Assembly: GCA_035527835.1 (NCBI GenBank) | Contig: DATKZS010000150.1 | Coordinates: 1-28,860 of the forward strand | Direction: 5' to 3' | From: DATKZS01 sp035527835 [NCBI: bacterium] | Lineage (GTDB): Bacteria > RBG-13-61-14 | DNA: 28,860 nt | Shown: positions 1 to 8,048 of the stretch, piece by piece | Numbering within the stretch: the stretch's first letter is position 1 | Layout of the letters: every line of letters begins with the position of its first letter | The notes under the pieces: generated by a model | Told to the model about the DNA's origin: nothing | The model's database searches: none | Seen by the model: the letters and a program-made list of their open reading frames with translations, nothing else | Translations under genes and position numbers: made by a program

Positions 1-5
1 GGCGG

Positions 6-2003
6 GTGAAGGACCTGGTGGCCAAGATGAGCCTTTCCGAGAAGATCGCGCAGATGCACGGCAACATCACCGCGGAGCACATCCTGGTGGAGATACCGCT
101 GATGTCCAAGCGGCGTTTCACCTGGAACACCCCGGCCGACCAGCGGCTGGGGATCCCGGGGATCCGCAGCGTGGACGGCCCGCGCGGGTCGGCGCTGGGA
201 CAGTCCACGTGCTTCCCGGCCGGGATCTGCCGCGGCGCGAGCTGGGACCGGGACCTGGAGGAGCGGATTGGGACGGCCATGGGTTTTGAGACCCGGGCGC
301 AAGGCGGCAACATGCACCTGTCTCCGTGCATCAACCTGGTGCGGCACCCCTCGGGCGGCCGCAACCAGGAGACCTTCGGGGAGGACACCCATCACGTGGG
401 CGTGATGGGGGTCGCGCAGACGGCCGGGATTCAGCGCCATGTCATGGCCTGTCCCAAGCACTATGCGGCCAATAACCAGGAGGGCAACCGCTTTTCGGTG
501 AACGTGCGCATGAGCGAGCGGGTGCTGCGGGAAATCTACCTTCCCCACTTCAAGAAGTGCGTGGACGCGGGCGCGGCCGGGATCATGAGCGCGTACAACG
601 ACCTCAACGGCCACCTGTGCGGCCAGAACAAGCACCTGTGCCGCGAGATACTTAAAGAGGATTGGGGCTTCCAGGGCTTCGTGGTGTCCGACTGGATCAA
701 CGCGGTGGACGACGCGGTGGCCGCGGCCCAGGCCGGCCTGGACCTGGAAATGCCGGCGGGCGCGCATTACGGCGGCAAGCTGAAAAGGGCGGTCGAGGCG
801 GGCCTGGTCCCCCAGAGCATGATTGACGAGTCGGTCACCAGGCTTCTCCGGATGAAGCTCAAGTTCATCAGCGAGGACATGAAGAGCGGATACGACCAGG
901 GCATGGTCGCGGGTCCCGGGCACACGGCGCTCGCGCGCGAGGCCGCGGCCAAGGGCATGGTGCTCCTCAAGAACGACAACGCCGCGCTCCCGCTGGACCG
1001 GGGAAAAATCCGGACCGTGGCGGTGATGGGCTCTCTGGCGGACGTCGCCAACATCGGGGACAAGGGTAGCTCGTCGGTCAACCCGCCGTATCGGATTTCC
1101 CCGCTCCAGGGCCTGCGCGACCGGGCCGGGGGCGTAAAGATAGTGCACGAGTCCGGGGCGAATCTGGGCCGGGCCCGGCAGGTTGCCCGCGCGGCCGACG
1201 CGGTGGTCGTGATCGCGGGCGCGACCTCCAAGGACGAGGGCGAGGGCGGCTACGGCCTGGGCGACCGGCTTGACCTGAACCTGCACCAGCAGGAATTGGA
1301 CCTGATCCGGGCGGCGGCCCCGGAGACCGGGCGGCTGATCGTGGTGCTGGAGGGCGGCGGCGCGTTCACCCTGGAGGATTGGAAGGACGAGGCGGAGGCC
1401 ATTGTGATGGCGTGGTATCCGGGCATGGAGGGCGGCAATGCGTTGGCCGACCTGCTCTTCGGAGACGAGAACTTTTCGGGCAAGCTCCCGGTCACCTTCC
1501 ACCGCTCGGAGGACCAGCTCCCGTCCTTCGACAACCAGGCCAAGGAAATCGAGTACGACTATTACCACGGCTACCGGCTGTTCGACAAGAAGGGCCTGGA
1601 GCCGCTGTTCCCGTTCGGACACGGGCTGTCCTACACGAGTTATAAATACGCGAACCTCCGGCTCTCCGCGAAGAGCATCGGCCAGAGCGGCAAGTTGAAG
1701 GCGATGGTTGACGTCACCAACGTCGGGGACCGGGCCGGGGAGGAGATCGTGCAGCTCTACGTCGGCTATAACGGCTCGCGGGTGGACCGGTCCGTGAAGG
1801 ACCTGAAGGCCTTCGGCCGCATCAAGCTCGAGCCCGGCAAGACCGGGACCATGGAGCTGGAAGTGGCGGCGCCTGAGCTCGCGTATTATGATCAGGAAAA
1901 GGGCGGCTGGGAGGTCGAGGAGATCGAGTACATAGTTTACGCGGGACCGTCGTCGCGGTCGTCCGACCTCCTGCAATCCACGTTCAAGATCTCCGGGCCG
2001 TGA
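6..2003 (+). CDS. Glycoside hydrolase family 3 beta-glycosidase (5' end at window edge)
   Basis: Retaining beta-glycosidase that removes terminal beta-linked sugars (glucose or xylose most often). The GH3 N-terminal barrel covers about residues 1-300, the alpha/beta C-terminal domain about 310-540 and a fibronectin-III-like domain about 580-655. The expected nucleophile is D229 in VVSDW, and the conserved KHYAANNQE and GRNQETFGEDT stretches are present. No signal peptide is visible, so it is probably cytoplasmic, unlike the exported enzymes further downstream. The start is a GTG at position 6; the frame is open to the window edge, so a longer N-terminus cannot be excluded, although GH3 proteins often begin near this LVAKMSLSEKIAQM segment. 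The 36-bp gap to the next gene suggests one transcript. Family assignment is secure; sugar specificity is not readable. Confidence 0.93.
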   Translation: MKDLVAKMSLSEKIAQMHGNITAEHILVEIPLMSKRRFTWNTPADQRLGIPGIRSVDGPRGSALGQSTCFPAGICRGASWDRDLEERIGTAMGFETRAQGGNMHLSPCINLVRHPSGGRNQETFGEDTHHVGVMGVAQTAGIQRHVMACPKHYAANNQEGNRFSVNVRMSERVLREIYLPHFKKCVDAGAAGIMSAYNDLNGHLCGQNKHLCREILKEDWGFQGFVVSDWINAVDDAVAAAQAGLDLEMPAGAHYGGKLKRAVEAGLVPQSMIDESVTRLLRMKLKFISEDMKSGYDQGMVAGPGHTALAREAAAKGMVLLKNDNAALPLDRGKIRTVAVMGSLADVANIGDKGSSSVNPPYRISPLQGLRDRAGGVKIVHESGANLGRARQVARAADAVVVIAGATSKDEGEGGYGLGDRLDLNLHQQELDLIRAAAPETGRLIVVLEGGGAFTLEDWKDEAEAIVMAWYPGMEGGNALADLLFGDENFSGKLPVTFHRSEDQLPSFDNQAKEIEYDYYHGYRLFDKKGLEPLFPFGHGLSYTSYKYANLRLSAKSIGQSGKLKAMVDVTNVGDRAGEEIVQLYVGYNGSRVDRSVKDLKAFGRIKLEPGKTGTMELEVAAPELAYYDQEKGGWEVEEIEYIVYAGPSSRSSDLLQSTFKISGP

Positions 2004-2039
2004 AAAAATCTGGGCGCTTGGCCCGGGAGAAAAAGCGAT

Positions 2040-2750
2040 ATGGATAATGACGGAACGCGAATCAAGCGCGGCTTCGCCCGGCGCGATTTTCTCAAGGTCT
2101 CCGGCGCCTTCTCCGTGGCGCTGTCCGCGGGCCTCGCCTCCGCCGCGGAGCCGGGGCTTACGCTCGAAGCGTCCTCGATCCATTCCGAGTATCCGGTCGC
2201 GCAGGGCTACATCCTGGTGGACATGAAGAAGTGCCAGGGCTGCCAGACCTGCATGTTGGCTTGCTCGCTGGCGCACCACGGCCGCGAGAACGTCTCGCTC
2301 GCCTGCATCCAGGTGGCGCAGGACCCGTTCGAGAAATGGCCGTACGACATCATCATCTCCCAGTGCCGGCAGTGCGTTGACCCCGAGTGCCTGGCCGCCT
2401 GCCCCGAAAAAGACCGGGCGCTCCGGGTGGACCAGGAGCACGGCAACGTCCGCACCATTGACCCCCGCGAGTGCATCGGCTGCCGCGAGTGCGTGGACGC
2501 CTGCCCCTATGCGCCCGGCCGCAGCATCTGGAACTTCGAGGAGGAAGTGGCCGGGAAGTGCGACCTGTGCGCCGACACTCCCTTCTGGAACGAGACGGGC
2601 GGGCCCCAAGGCAAGCAGGCCTGCGTCGAGCTCTGCCCGGTCAAGGCCATCGCCTTCTCGAGCGCGGTCCCGGTGCAGGAGGGAGACGCGGGCTACAACG
2701 TGGACCTCCGCGGCGCGGCGTGGGGCCGGATGGGGTTCCCCACCGACTGA
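2040..2750 (+). CDS. Tat-exported four-cluster ferredoxin-type protein (DmsB/NrfC-like)
   Basis: Electron-transfer protein of 236 residues predicted to carry four [4Fe-4S] clusters. Sixteen cysteines form four groups: C65/68/71/75, C109/112/117/121, C145/148/151/155 and C174/177/195/199, the spacing of the DmsB, HybA and NrfC iron-sulfur subunits. The N-terminus has a twin-arginine signal (ARRDFLKVSG followed by a hydrophobic stretch and ASA), so the folded protein is probably exported with its clusters. No catalytic molybdenum subunit or membrane anchor lies next to it. It starts 36 bp after the GH3 gene and ends 16 bp before the glycyl radical enzyme gene. Similar stand-alone ferredoxins are, from memory, also found beside aldehyde:ferredoxin oxidoreductases; its partner here is unknown. 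A role in reducing the activase next door would require the cytoplasm and conflicts with the Tat signal. Confidence 0.88.
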   Translation: MDNDGTRIKRGFARRDFLKVSGAFSVALSAGLASAAEPGLTLEASSIHSEYPVAQGYILVDMKKCQGCQTCMLACSLAHHGRENVSLACIQVAQDPFEKWPYDIIISQCRQCVDPECLAACPEKDRALRVDQEHGNVRTIDPRECIGCRECVDACPYAPGRSIWNFEEEVAGKCDLCADTPFWNETGGPQGKQACVELCPVKAIAFSSAVPVQEGDAGYNVDLRGAAWGRMGFPTD

Positions 2751-2766
2751 TGAATAAAAGAGGGTC

Positions 2767-5370
2767 ATGATGGGCCAGGTTACTCACCCCGCGATATCGG
2801 AACGGGCGGCGAGACTGAAAGATCGCTTTCTGCAAAGCCCTTACAGCCTGGACATCGAGCGGGCGCGCTGTTACACCAGGGCCTGGAAGCGGGCGCAAAA
2901 CGCCGGGCCTTGCGGGAAGGCCGCTCTCGGTCTTTCCGAGGCGCTTGCCCACATGACCATCCGCATCGAGGATGACGAGCTGCTGGTGGGCGTGAAGTCC
3001 GTGAAGCGCCGCGGCGGCGTGATCGCGGTGGAGAAGGGGACCTTCAACGGCCAGGTGGAGATGTTCACGGACCCGCACGCGGACCCGAGATTGAAGTCGG
3101 TGGTGGGCGGGACCACGTCGCTTCGGGCGGAGCAGTTCGCCCGGAGCATCCCGGACGACGAGGCCAGGGAATGGAACCGGGAGATCCTCCCCTTTTGGAA
3201 AGACAAGACCGTGAGCCGGCTCAAGCGCAGAATGATCGAGGACGCCGGCGTGTTCAAGGGGCCTCCCCGGCTGGGTCCCGCGGCGTGGTACAAAATATAT
3301 CGGGGCCTGGGCGGGATCAAGGGCATCTCGAACGTCATCGCACGCAACAAGGCCGAGGCGCCCGGAAACGGAGGGGCCGCGCCGTCGCGTTCTCCGCGAA
3401 AGCGGGGCGGTGTGAAAGAGTTGCGCAAAGCCATCTCCGGCATTGTCAACGCGAGAGCCACCCTGCAGAATGTGCTCCCCGACCTGATGTGCATCAGCCT
3501 GGACCTCCAGGGCCACACCATCCCGGGCTATAAAAGAGTGCTGCAGCTCGGGTTCAAGGGGATAGGCGATTGGGCGGACAAGGAACTCATGGAACTCGCG
3601 CCGGCCGATAATGATTACGCTCAGAAGAAAGATTTTTACGAAGCGGTGAGCATGGCGGCCGGGGCGGTGTGCGATTACGCGGAGCGCTACGCGGCGCTGG
3701 CCGAGGGGATGGCGGCCGCGGCCGGCGAGCCCCGGAAGTCGGAGCTTGCCGCCATCGCACAGCGCTGCCGCCGCGTTCCGGCCCATCCTCCCCGGGACTT
3801 CATGGAAACCGTCCAGGCGATGTGGATGACCAATGTGGTGCTGGAGATCAGCTACGGGCTCGACAACGTCTTCTCGCCCGGCCGGGTTGATCAGTACCTG
3901 TATCCGTTTTACCAGGCCGACGCGGAGGCCGGCCGCATCACCCGGGAGCAGGCCCTGGAAGCGATTGAGGAGTACCTGATCAAGTCCGCGGATTCTTACG
4001 TGCATGGTCCCAACAACATGACCATCGGCGGAGTGGGCCGGGACGGCGGGGACGCCACCAATGAAGTGTCATTCCTGTTCCTGGAAGCATTCGAGAACGT
4101 GAAGGGCCTGGGCTCCACCCTCGCCACCAGGATTTCCGAGAAGACGCCGCGCGAGTTCCTGCTCAAAGCGATCAAGGTCCACCGGGCCACCGGCGGCATC
4201 GCCTTTTACAACGACGCCATCGTGGTGCGGGACCTGCGCGAAGACGGCTTCTCTTTCGAGGACGCGCGTGATTACGGCGTGGTCGGATGCGTGGAACCGA
4301 CCTCGGTCGGCAACTGCTTCTCCTACACCGCGGGCAACGGGATCATGATGCTCGGCGCATTGGAAATGGCCCTGAACCGCGGCCGCCGGGTGCTGGGAGA
4401 CAACGCCGTGATCGGCGTGGAAACCCCCGACCCCGCGGCCTTCACCAGCTTTGCGGACGTCAAGGACGCCTTCGAGAAGCAGCTCGCTTATATCGTGGGC
4501 CGTTCGGTTGAGGCCTCGGAGCTCAAGGACCGGGCCTACGCCGAGGCCTTTCCGTGCCTGCTCCTCTCCGCCACCATCGAGGGCTGCCTGGAGAGCGGCA
4601 AGGACGTGACCCGGGGCGGCGCCAGGTACAACCACGGCCACGTCAACGCCCAGGCCCTGGCCTCGGTGGCCGATTCGCTCGCCGCCATCAAGTGGGCCGT
4701 TTTCGATGAGAAGATCGTGAGCATCGTCGAGCTGGTGCGCGCGCTCCGGACCAATTTCCGGGGCAGGGAGAGCTTGAGGCAGAAGCTCATCAACAAGGCG
4801 CCCAAGTACGGGAACGACGATCCCAGGGCCGACGAGATCGCGGCCTGGGTCGCCCAAACGCTCACGAAAGAAACCAGGAAGCACAAGTCCTGGCGCGGAG
4901 GCGTCTATCGCCCCAGTCTCTTCTCCTCCGGCACCCAGCACATCGAAGGCGCCTTCATCGGCGCGACCCCCGACGGACGGCTGGCCACCGAGGTGGTCTC
5001 CAACGGCGTCTCCCCCGTCAACGGGAACGAAAAAAAAGGCATGACCGCGGTCTTCAACTCCGCGGCGCACGCGGCCGGGGCTTGCCTCAGCGACGGCACC
5101 GCTCTCAACATGAACCTCTCCCCCTTCCTCCTTCAGACCGATGAAAGGGTGGAAAAATTCGCGGACTTGATCCTTGGCTATTTCAAGCAGGGCGGAAGGC
5201 ATGTCCAGTTCAATCCTCTTGATAGAAAAACAATGCGGGACGCCCAGGCCCACCCCGAAAAATACCCGGACCTGACCGTCAAGGTCACGGGCTACTCGGC
5301 CATTTTCACGGACCTTGCCCGGCCCCTCCAGGATGACATCATCGCCCGGACCGAGTTTTGCGAGATGTGA
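2767..5370 (+). CDS. Glycyl radical enzyme (pyruvate formate-lyase-like), substrate unassigned
   Basis: Oxygen-sensitive radical enzyme of 867 residues, with the PFL domain over about residues 10-720 and the glycine-radical domain over about 740-867. The active-site loop reads VVGCVEPTS, giving the thiyl cysteine C508 and a glutamate E510. The C-x-E arrangement is that of the eliminase and decarboxylase members (diol dehydratases, choline lyase and relatives), whereas true pyruvate formate-lyase has Cys-Cys. The radical site is G842 in VTGYSAIF near the C-terminus. Both sites look intact. A basic, Pro/Ser/Gly-rich segment at about residues 199-216 looks like an insertion. Two ATG codons occur at 2767 and 2770. 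The enzyme needs a radical-SAM activase, but only a degenerate stub follows it. The substrate cannot be named from sequence alone. Confidence 0.93.
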   Translation: MMGQVTHPAISERAARLKDRFLQSPYSLDIERARCYTRAWKRAQNAGPCGKAALGLSEALAHMTIRIEDDELLVGVKSVKRRGGVIAVEKGTFNGQVEMFTDPHADPRLKSVVGGTTSLRAEQFARSIPDDEAREWNREILPFWKDKTVSRLKRRMIEDAGVFKGPPRLGPAAWYKIYRGLGGIKGISNVIARNKAEAPGNGGAAPSRSPRKRGGVKELRKAISGIVNARATLQNVLPDLMCISLDLQGHTIPGYKRVLQLGFKGIGDWADKELMELAPADNDYAQKKDFYEAVSMAAGAVCDYAERYAALAEGMAAAAGEPRKSELAAIAQRCRRVPAHPPRDFMETVQAMWMTNVVLEISYGLDNVFSPGRVDQYLYPFYQADAEAGRITREQALEAIEEYLIKSADSYVHGPNNMTIGGVGRDGGDATNEVSFLFLEAFENVKGLGSTLATRISEKTPREFLLKAIKVHRATGGIAFYNDAIVVRDLREDGFSFEDARDYGVVGCVEPTSVGNCFSYTAGNGIMMLGALEMALNRGRRVLGDNAVIGVETPDPAAFTSFADVKDAFEKQLAYIVGRSVEASELKDRAYAEAFPCLLLSATIEGCLESGKDVTRGGARYNHGHVNAQALASVADSLAAIKWAVFDEKIVSIVELVRALRTNFRGRESLRQKLINKAPKYGNDDPRADEIAAWVAQTLTKETRKHKSWRGGVYRPSLFSSGTQHIEGAFIGATPDGRLATEVVSNGVSPVNGNEKKGMTAVFNSAAHAAGACLSDGTALNMNLSPFLLQTDERVEKFADLILGYFKQGGRHVQFNPLDRKTMRDAQAHPEKYPDLTVKVTGYSAIFTDLARPLQDDIIARTEFCEM

Positions 5371-5373
5371 GCC

Positions 5374-5523
5374 GTGCCGGCGGATGATGTCGTCGCCGCC
5401 GGCCCAGCCTCCCGGATCCCTCGCCATTCTATGGACGGCGGCCCGGGAATCCGTACCACCTTGTTCCCAATGGGCTGCCCCCGGAGCTGTCCCGGGCGCC
5501 GGGACCCGGAGAAAGGAAGCACA
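5374..5523 (+). pseudogene. Remnant of a glycyl radical enzyme activase (radical SAM) N-terminus
   Basis: The 50 codons between the glycyl radical enzyme and the nucleoside hydrolase translate to a segment matching the start of PflA-type activating enzymes. It contains DGGPGIRTTLFPMGCP followed by RSCPGRRDPE, where family members read close to DGPGIRTTxFxxGCPxxCxWCHNPE. Two of the three Cys of the radical-SAM CxxxCxxC motif remain (residues 35 and 39). The third is Arg (CGC, one transition from TGC), and the following His-Asn is Arg-Asp. The rest of the activase, roughly 200 or more residues, is absent: four residues later the signal peptide of the next gene begins, in the same open frame. 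This stub cannot bind the iron-sulfur cluster or catalyse activation. A GTG at 5374, just after the upstream stop, would be its start. Confidence 0.8.
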
Positions 5524-6594
5524 ATGAAGAAAAGACCTTGGTTATTGGCGATGCTTGTTCCCTTCGGCATGGCTCTATTCGCGGCCGGCCCGGCTTGGGA
5601 GGAGAATGTCTCCGAACCGGGATCCGGTGTCGAGCGGAAGGGAGGGCCTCGGCTGGTAATCATTGACGATGACGTGGGCATGTTGTGGAAGGGCGTTCTT
5701 AAAGACGGGGTCTATCAGGTCCCCTGGTTCAAGGTGACCGACCCCGACGGCGGCATCCAGCTGATCTACGCCTTGCGCGAGCCGAAGATCAAGGTTTTGG
5801 GCATAACCTGCGCCATGGGCTGCTCTTCAACGGACGTATGTATGAAGTCGGCAAGAAAAATTCTGGAACTCACGGGCAGAACCGATGTCCCTCTGCTGAA
5901 AGGCGCCGACAACCCGGATCAGCTCGGCAGGCCCACCGAGGCTTCCGATTTCATCATCAAGACGGTAATGGGCAACCCAGGAAAGGTGGAGATCATTGCC
6001 ACCGCGCCATTGACAAACATCGCCAGCGCCATGATGCTGGAGCCGCGTCTTGCGCGGAATTGGAAAAGGCTCCATCTGTTCACCGGAGACTTCATCGGAG
6101 CACTGGGCGAACCGTCTGACGGGGCCAAAGGGGCGTCTTTCGGCTACAAGGACATGAACATCAATGTTGATCCCGAAGCCTGTCGGTACGTGCTGGAGCA
6201 TGGCGGCGTTTTCCCGGTTTACCCCAATGAGATCATGGACGACCTGGTTATCACCAGGCTGGACCGTATGCTGCTAAAAAAGGCGGACACTCCCCTTTCC
6301 CGGTGGGTGGCGGATGAACTCCGGATCATGACCTTCTTTTACGACTCCAGCGCCGGAGAAAAACTGGCCGAAGACCGTGGCTGGCCGCCGCACGGAGCTA
6401 TTGGCCAGGCCGTGGCCATCGATCCCCAGTTGGCCGAGCCGCCCCTCGAAGTCAGGATTGAAATGGCCTATCGGGATTCAGGCGGCTGGTATTTCATGGC
6501 CAGTGACGACCCGTCCATTCCGCCCAGACCGGTCTTCCTCAAGGTCAAGGACCCGGGAACGATTAAGCAAGGAATCATGGAGAGATGTAAATGA
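5524..6594 (+). CDS. Exported, divergent nucleoside hydrolase (IunH-like)
   Basis: Member of the inosine/uridine-preferring nucleoside hydrolase fold, 356 residues, predicted to be exported. Recognisable family features are the VIIDDDVG strand, the LGIT stretch, the KGAD segment, ATAPLTNIA (family GPLTNI) and NINVDPEACR (family N-x-x-x-DPEA). The usual DxDxGxDD calcium site is altered: DDDVG is followed by about 20 extra residues and then DPDGG in place of the second aspartate pair, so catalysis may be changed. The ATG at 5524 is preferred because GAAAGGAAG lies upstream and a clear signal peptide follows (MKKRPWLLAMLVPFGMALFA). The same frame runs back into the activase remnant, but reading through would bury the signal peptide. 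Its end overlaps the next start by 4 bp (ATGA). Confidence 0.82.
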   Translation: MKKRPWLLAMLVPFGMALFAAGPAWEENVSEPGSGVERKGGPRLVIIDDDVGMLWKGVLKDGVYQVPWFKVTDPDGGIQLIYALREPKIKVLGITCAMGCSSTDVCMKSARKILELTGRTDVPLLKGADNPDQLGRPTEASDFIIKTVMGNPGKVEIIATAPLTNIASAMMLEPRLARNWKRLHLFTGDFIGALGEPSDGAKGASFGYKDMNINVDPEACRYVLEHGGVFPVYPNEIMDDLVITRLDRMLLKKADTPLSRWVADELRIMTFFYDSSAGEKLAEDRGWPPHGAIGQAVAIDPQLAEPPLEVRIEMAYRDSGGWYFMASDDPSIPPRPVFLKVKDPGTIKQGIMERCK

Positions 6595-7979
6595 AGAACA
6601 AATGGATAACGGTTATAGTATTATTGGCTGCCTTTGCCTGTCCTGGAAATGCCGCCATTAAGACTAAAACCATCACCCGGACGGAAGACCCGGTGGTGAT
6701 GGAGTGTTCAATCTCCGAGGCCATGAAAACGGTCGCCGCGCCGATTGATCAGTTGTCCCTGATGGCATACTCCGGCGGCGCCTGGGCGCCGGTCCCCTTC
6801 CAGGTTGACCAAAAGAAGCCGGACGGGAGTTACGCTTTCCCCAATGGCCCGGAGAAGAGCGCTGACCCCAAACCCAACCTCGATGCCAACGACGAACTAG
6901 TTTTCATGGCGGTGGACACGGGCGATCAGTGCGGGGAATGCTTTAAGCCGGAGGGAGCAACCGCAGGGATCGAGATCGAGCTCACCGATCCCAAGGACGG
7001 CGCCAAGGGCTGGGCCTATCTGTTCAGGTTTGACGGCAAGGCCCCCCGCTCGGATAAAGATTACGTCAGCCTCGAGTTCGACAAGGGCAAAGATCGGACC
7101 CGCATAGTCACGGACCGGTCGGTGATAGAGAAACTTTCCGACCGCTCCGTGCCCGACTTCCTGGCCCCAAAGAACCCCGACGGCAGCCTGGGTCCCAACC
7201 TGGTTGACAAGTTCAAGATCCGGGAGTCCGTGGACGTGCCCCTGCTCAATCAGACCTATGACCTCAAGTTGGAGGAACGGATCATCGCCCACGAGCTCGC
7301 CTGGATTGACGGCGCCGTCCGCGTCCTCATCCTCGACCGCTTCGAGCTCGCCGTAACCACATTCATCACCGTGGAAGCTCCCAGCACCTCGGTGACCTCC
7401 TATTACCGCAACCAGTCCATCAGCCCCATCACCTACTCCCAGCCCAAAGTCTCGGGGGTCACCTCCGCCATCATGGCCGTCGCCGACAAGCTCACCGCCA
7501 ACGACCGCATGGACGTGTACATGGACTTCCGGCCGGAGATCTACGGCGCCCACTTTTTCAGCGCGGTCCATCCCGAGCGCGATGACGTGGTGATGGACGG
7601 AAAGATGAGCGAGGCGGAAAAGTCGCTCACCCAGAAGCCGCTCACGGACTGGGTCGCGGCGGAAAGCCCCTTCGGGACGGTGGTGCTGCGCCTGGTCCTG
7701 CCGCCCCAGCTCGCCAGGGTGAAGACCACCCTCTTCTACATGGATGACAAGGACAGGGCCGACCCGCCCGAGAACTCGCCCGGGGTCCACGCCATCGGCT
7801 ATTCCATGCATTCCTTCGGCGACGCCTTCAGGAGCGAGGATGAAGTTGATAAAGTGAAGGGAATGGTCATCCAGAGCTACACCTATTACAAGGACGAGTC
7901 CGGCCCGGGCGGAGTGCAGGAGCTGCTCGACATCCTCGATCATCCCCTGGCGGTCACGGCCCGGCCCATCCCCAAGTGA
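6591..7979 (+). CDS. Secreted protein of unknown function
   Basis: 462-residue protein that I do not recognise. A signal peptide is clear (MKNKWITVIVLLAAFACPGNAA). The mature part is soluble, beta-rich in appearance and acidic. It has a conserved-looking stretch around residues 60-105 with PFQVD and DANDELVFMAVDTG, and several aromatic-rich beta segments later (TSYYRNQSI, YMDFRPEIYGAHFF). There are no transmembrane segments after the signal and no obvious catalytic motif. It is translationally coupled to the nucleoside-hydrolase-like gene by an ATGA overlap and followed 69 bp later by an exported FG-GAP protein, so it probably works outside the cytoplasm with these neighbours, perhaps in carbohydrate binding. 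That role is inference from position only. Confidence 0.85.
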   Translation: MKNKWITVIVLLAAFACPGNAAIKTKTITRTEDPVVMECSISEAMKTVAAPIDQLSLMAYSGGAWAPVPFQVDQKKPDGSYAFPNGPEKSADPKPNLDANDELVFMAVDTGDQCGECFKPEGATAGIEIELTDPKDGAKGWAYLFRFDGKAPRSDKDYVSLEFDKGKDRTRIVTDRSVIEKLSDRSVPDFLAPKNPDGSLGPNLVDKFKIRESVDVPLLNQTYDLKLEERIIAHELAWIDGAVRVLILDRFELAVTTFITVEAPSTSVTSYYRNQSISPITYSQPKVSGVTSAIMAVADKLTANDRMDVYMDFRPEIYGAHFFSAVHPERDDVVMDGKMSEAEKSLTQKPLTDWVAAESPFGTVVLRLVLPPQLARVKTTLFYMDDKDRADPPENSPGVHAIGYSMHSFGDAFRSEDEVDKVKGMVIQSYTYYKDESGPGGVQELLDILDHPLAVTARPIPK

Positions 7980-8048
7980 CGAACGGGAAGATACGAGCAT
8001 CGGCGCCAGGACCAGCGTCGGCAACAAAATTCCGGAAGGAGAAAACGG

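Noticed and set aside
2641-5427. Long - strand open frames (454 and 452 codons) opposite the glycyl radical enzyme
   Set aside because: They are antisense shadows of a GC-rich gene: they contain no family motif, overlap an unmistakable enzyme, and their composition follows the third codon positions of the + strand gene.
5374-6594. A genuine 406-residue fusion of an activase domain and a nucleoside hydrolase
   Set aside because: The activase part lacks its third cluster cysteine and the whole barrel, and a normal ribosome-binding site and signal peptide begin at 5524.
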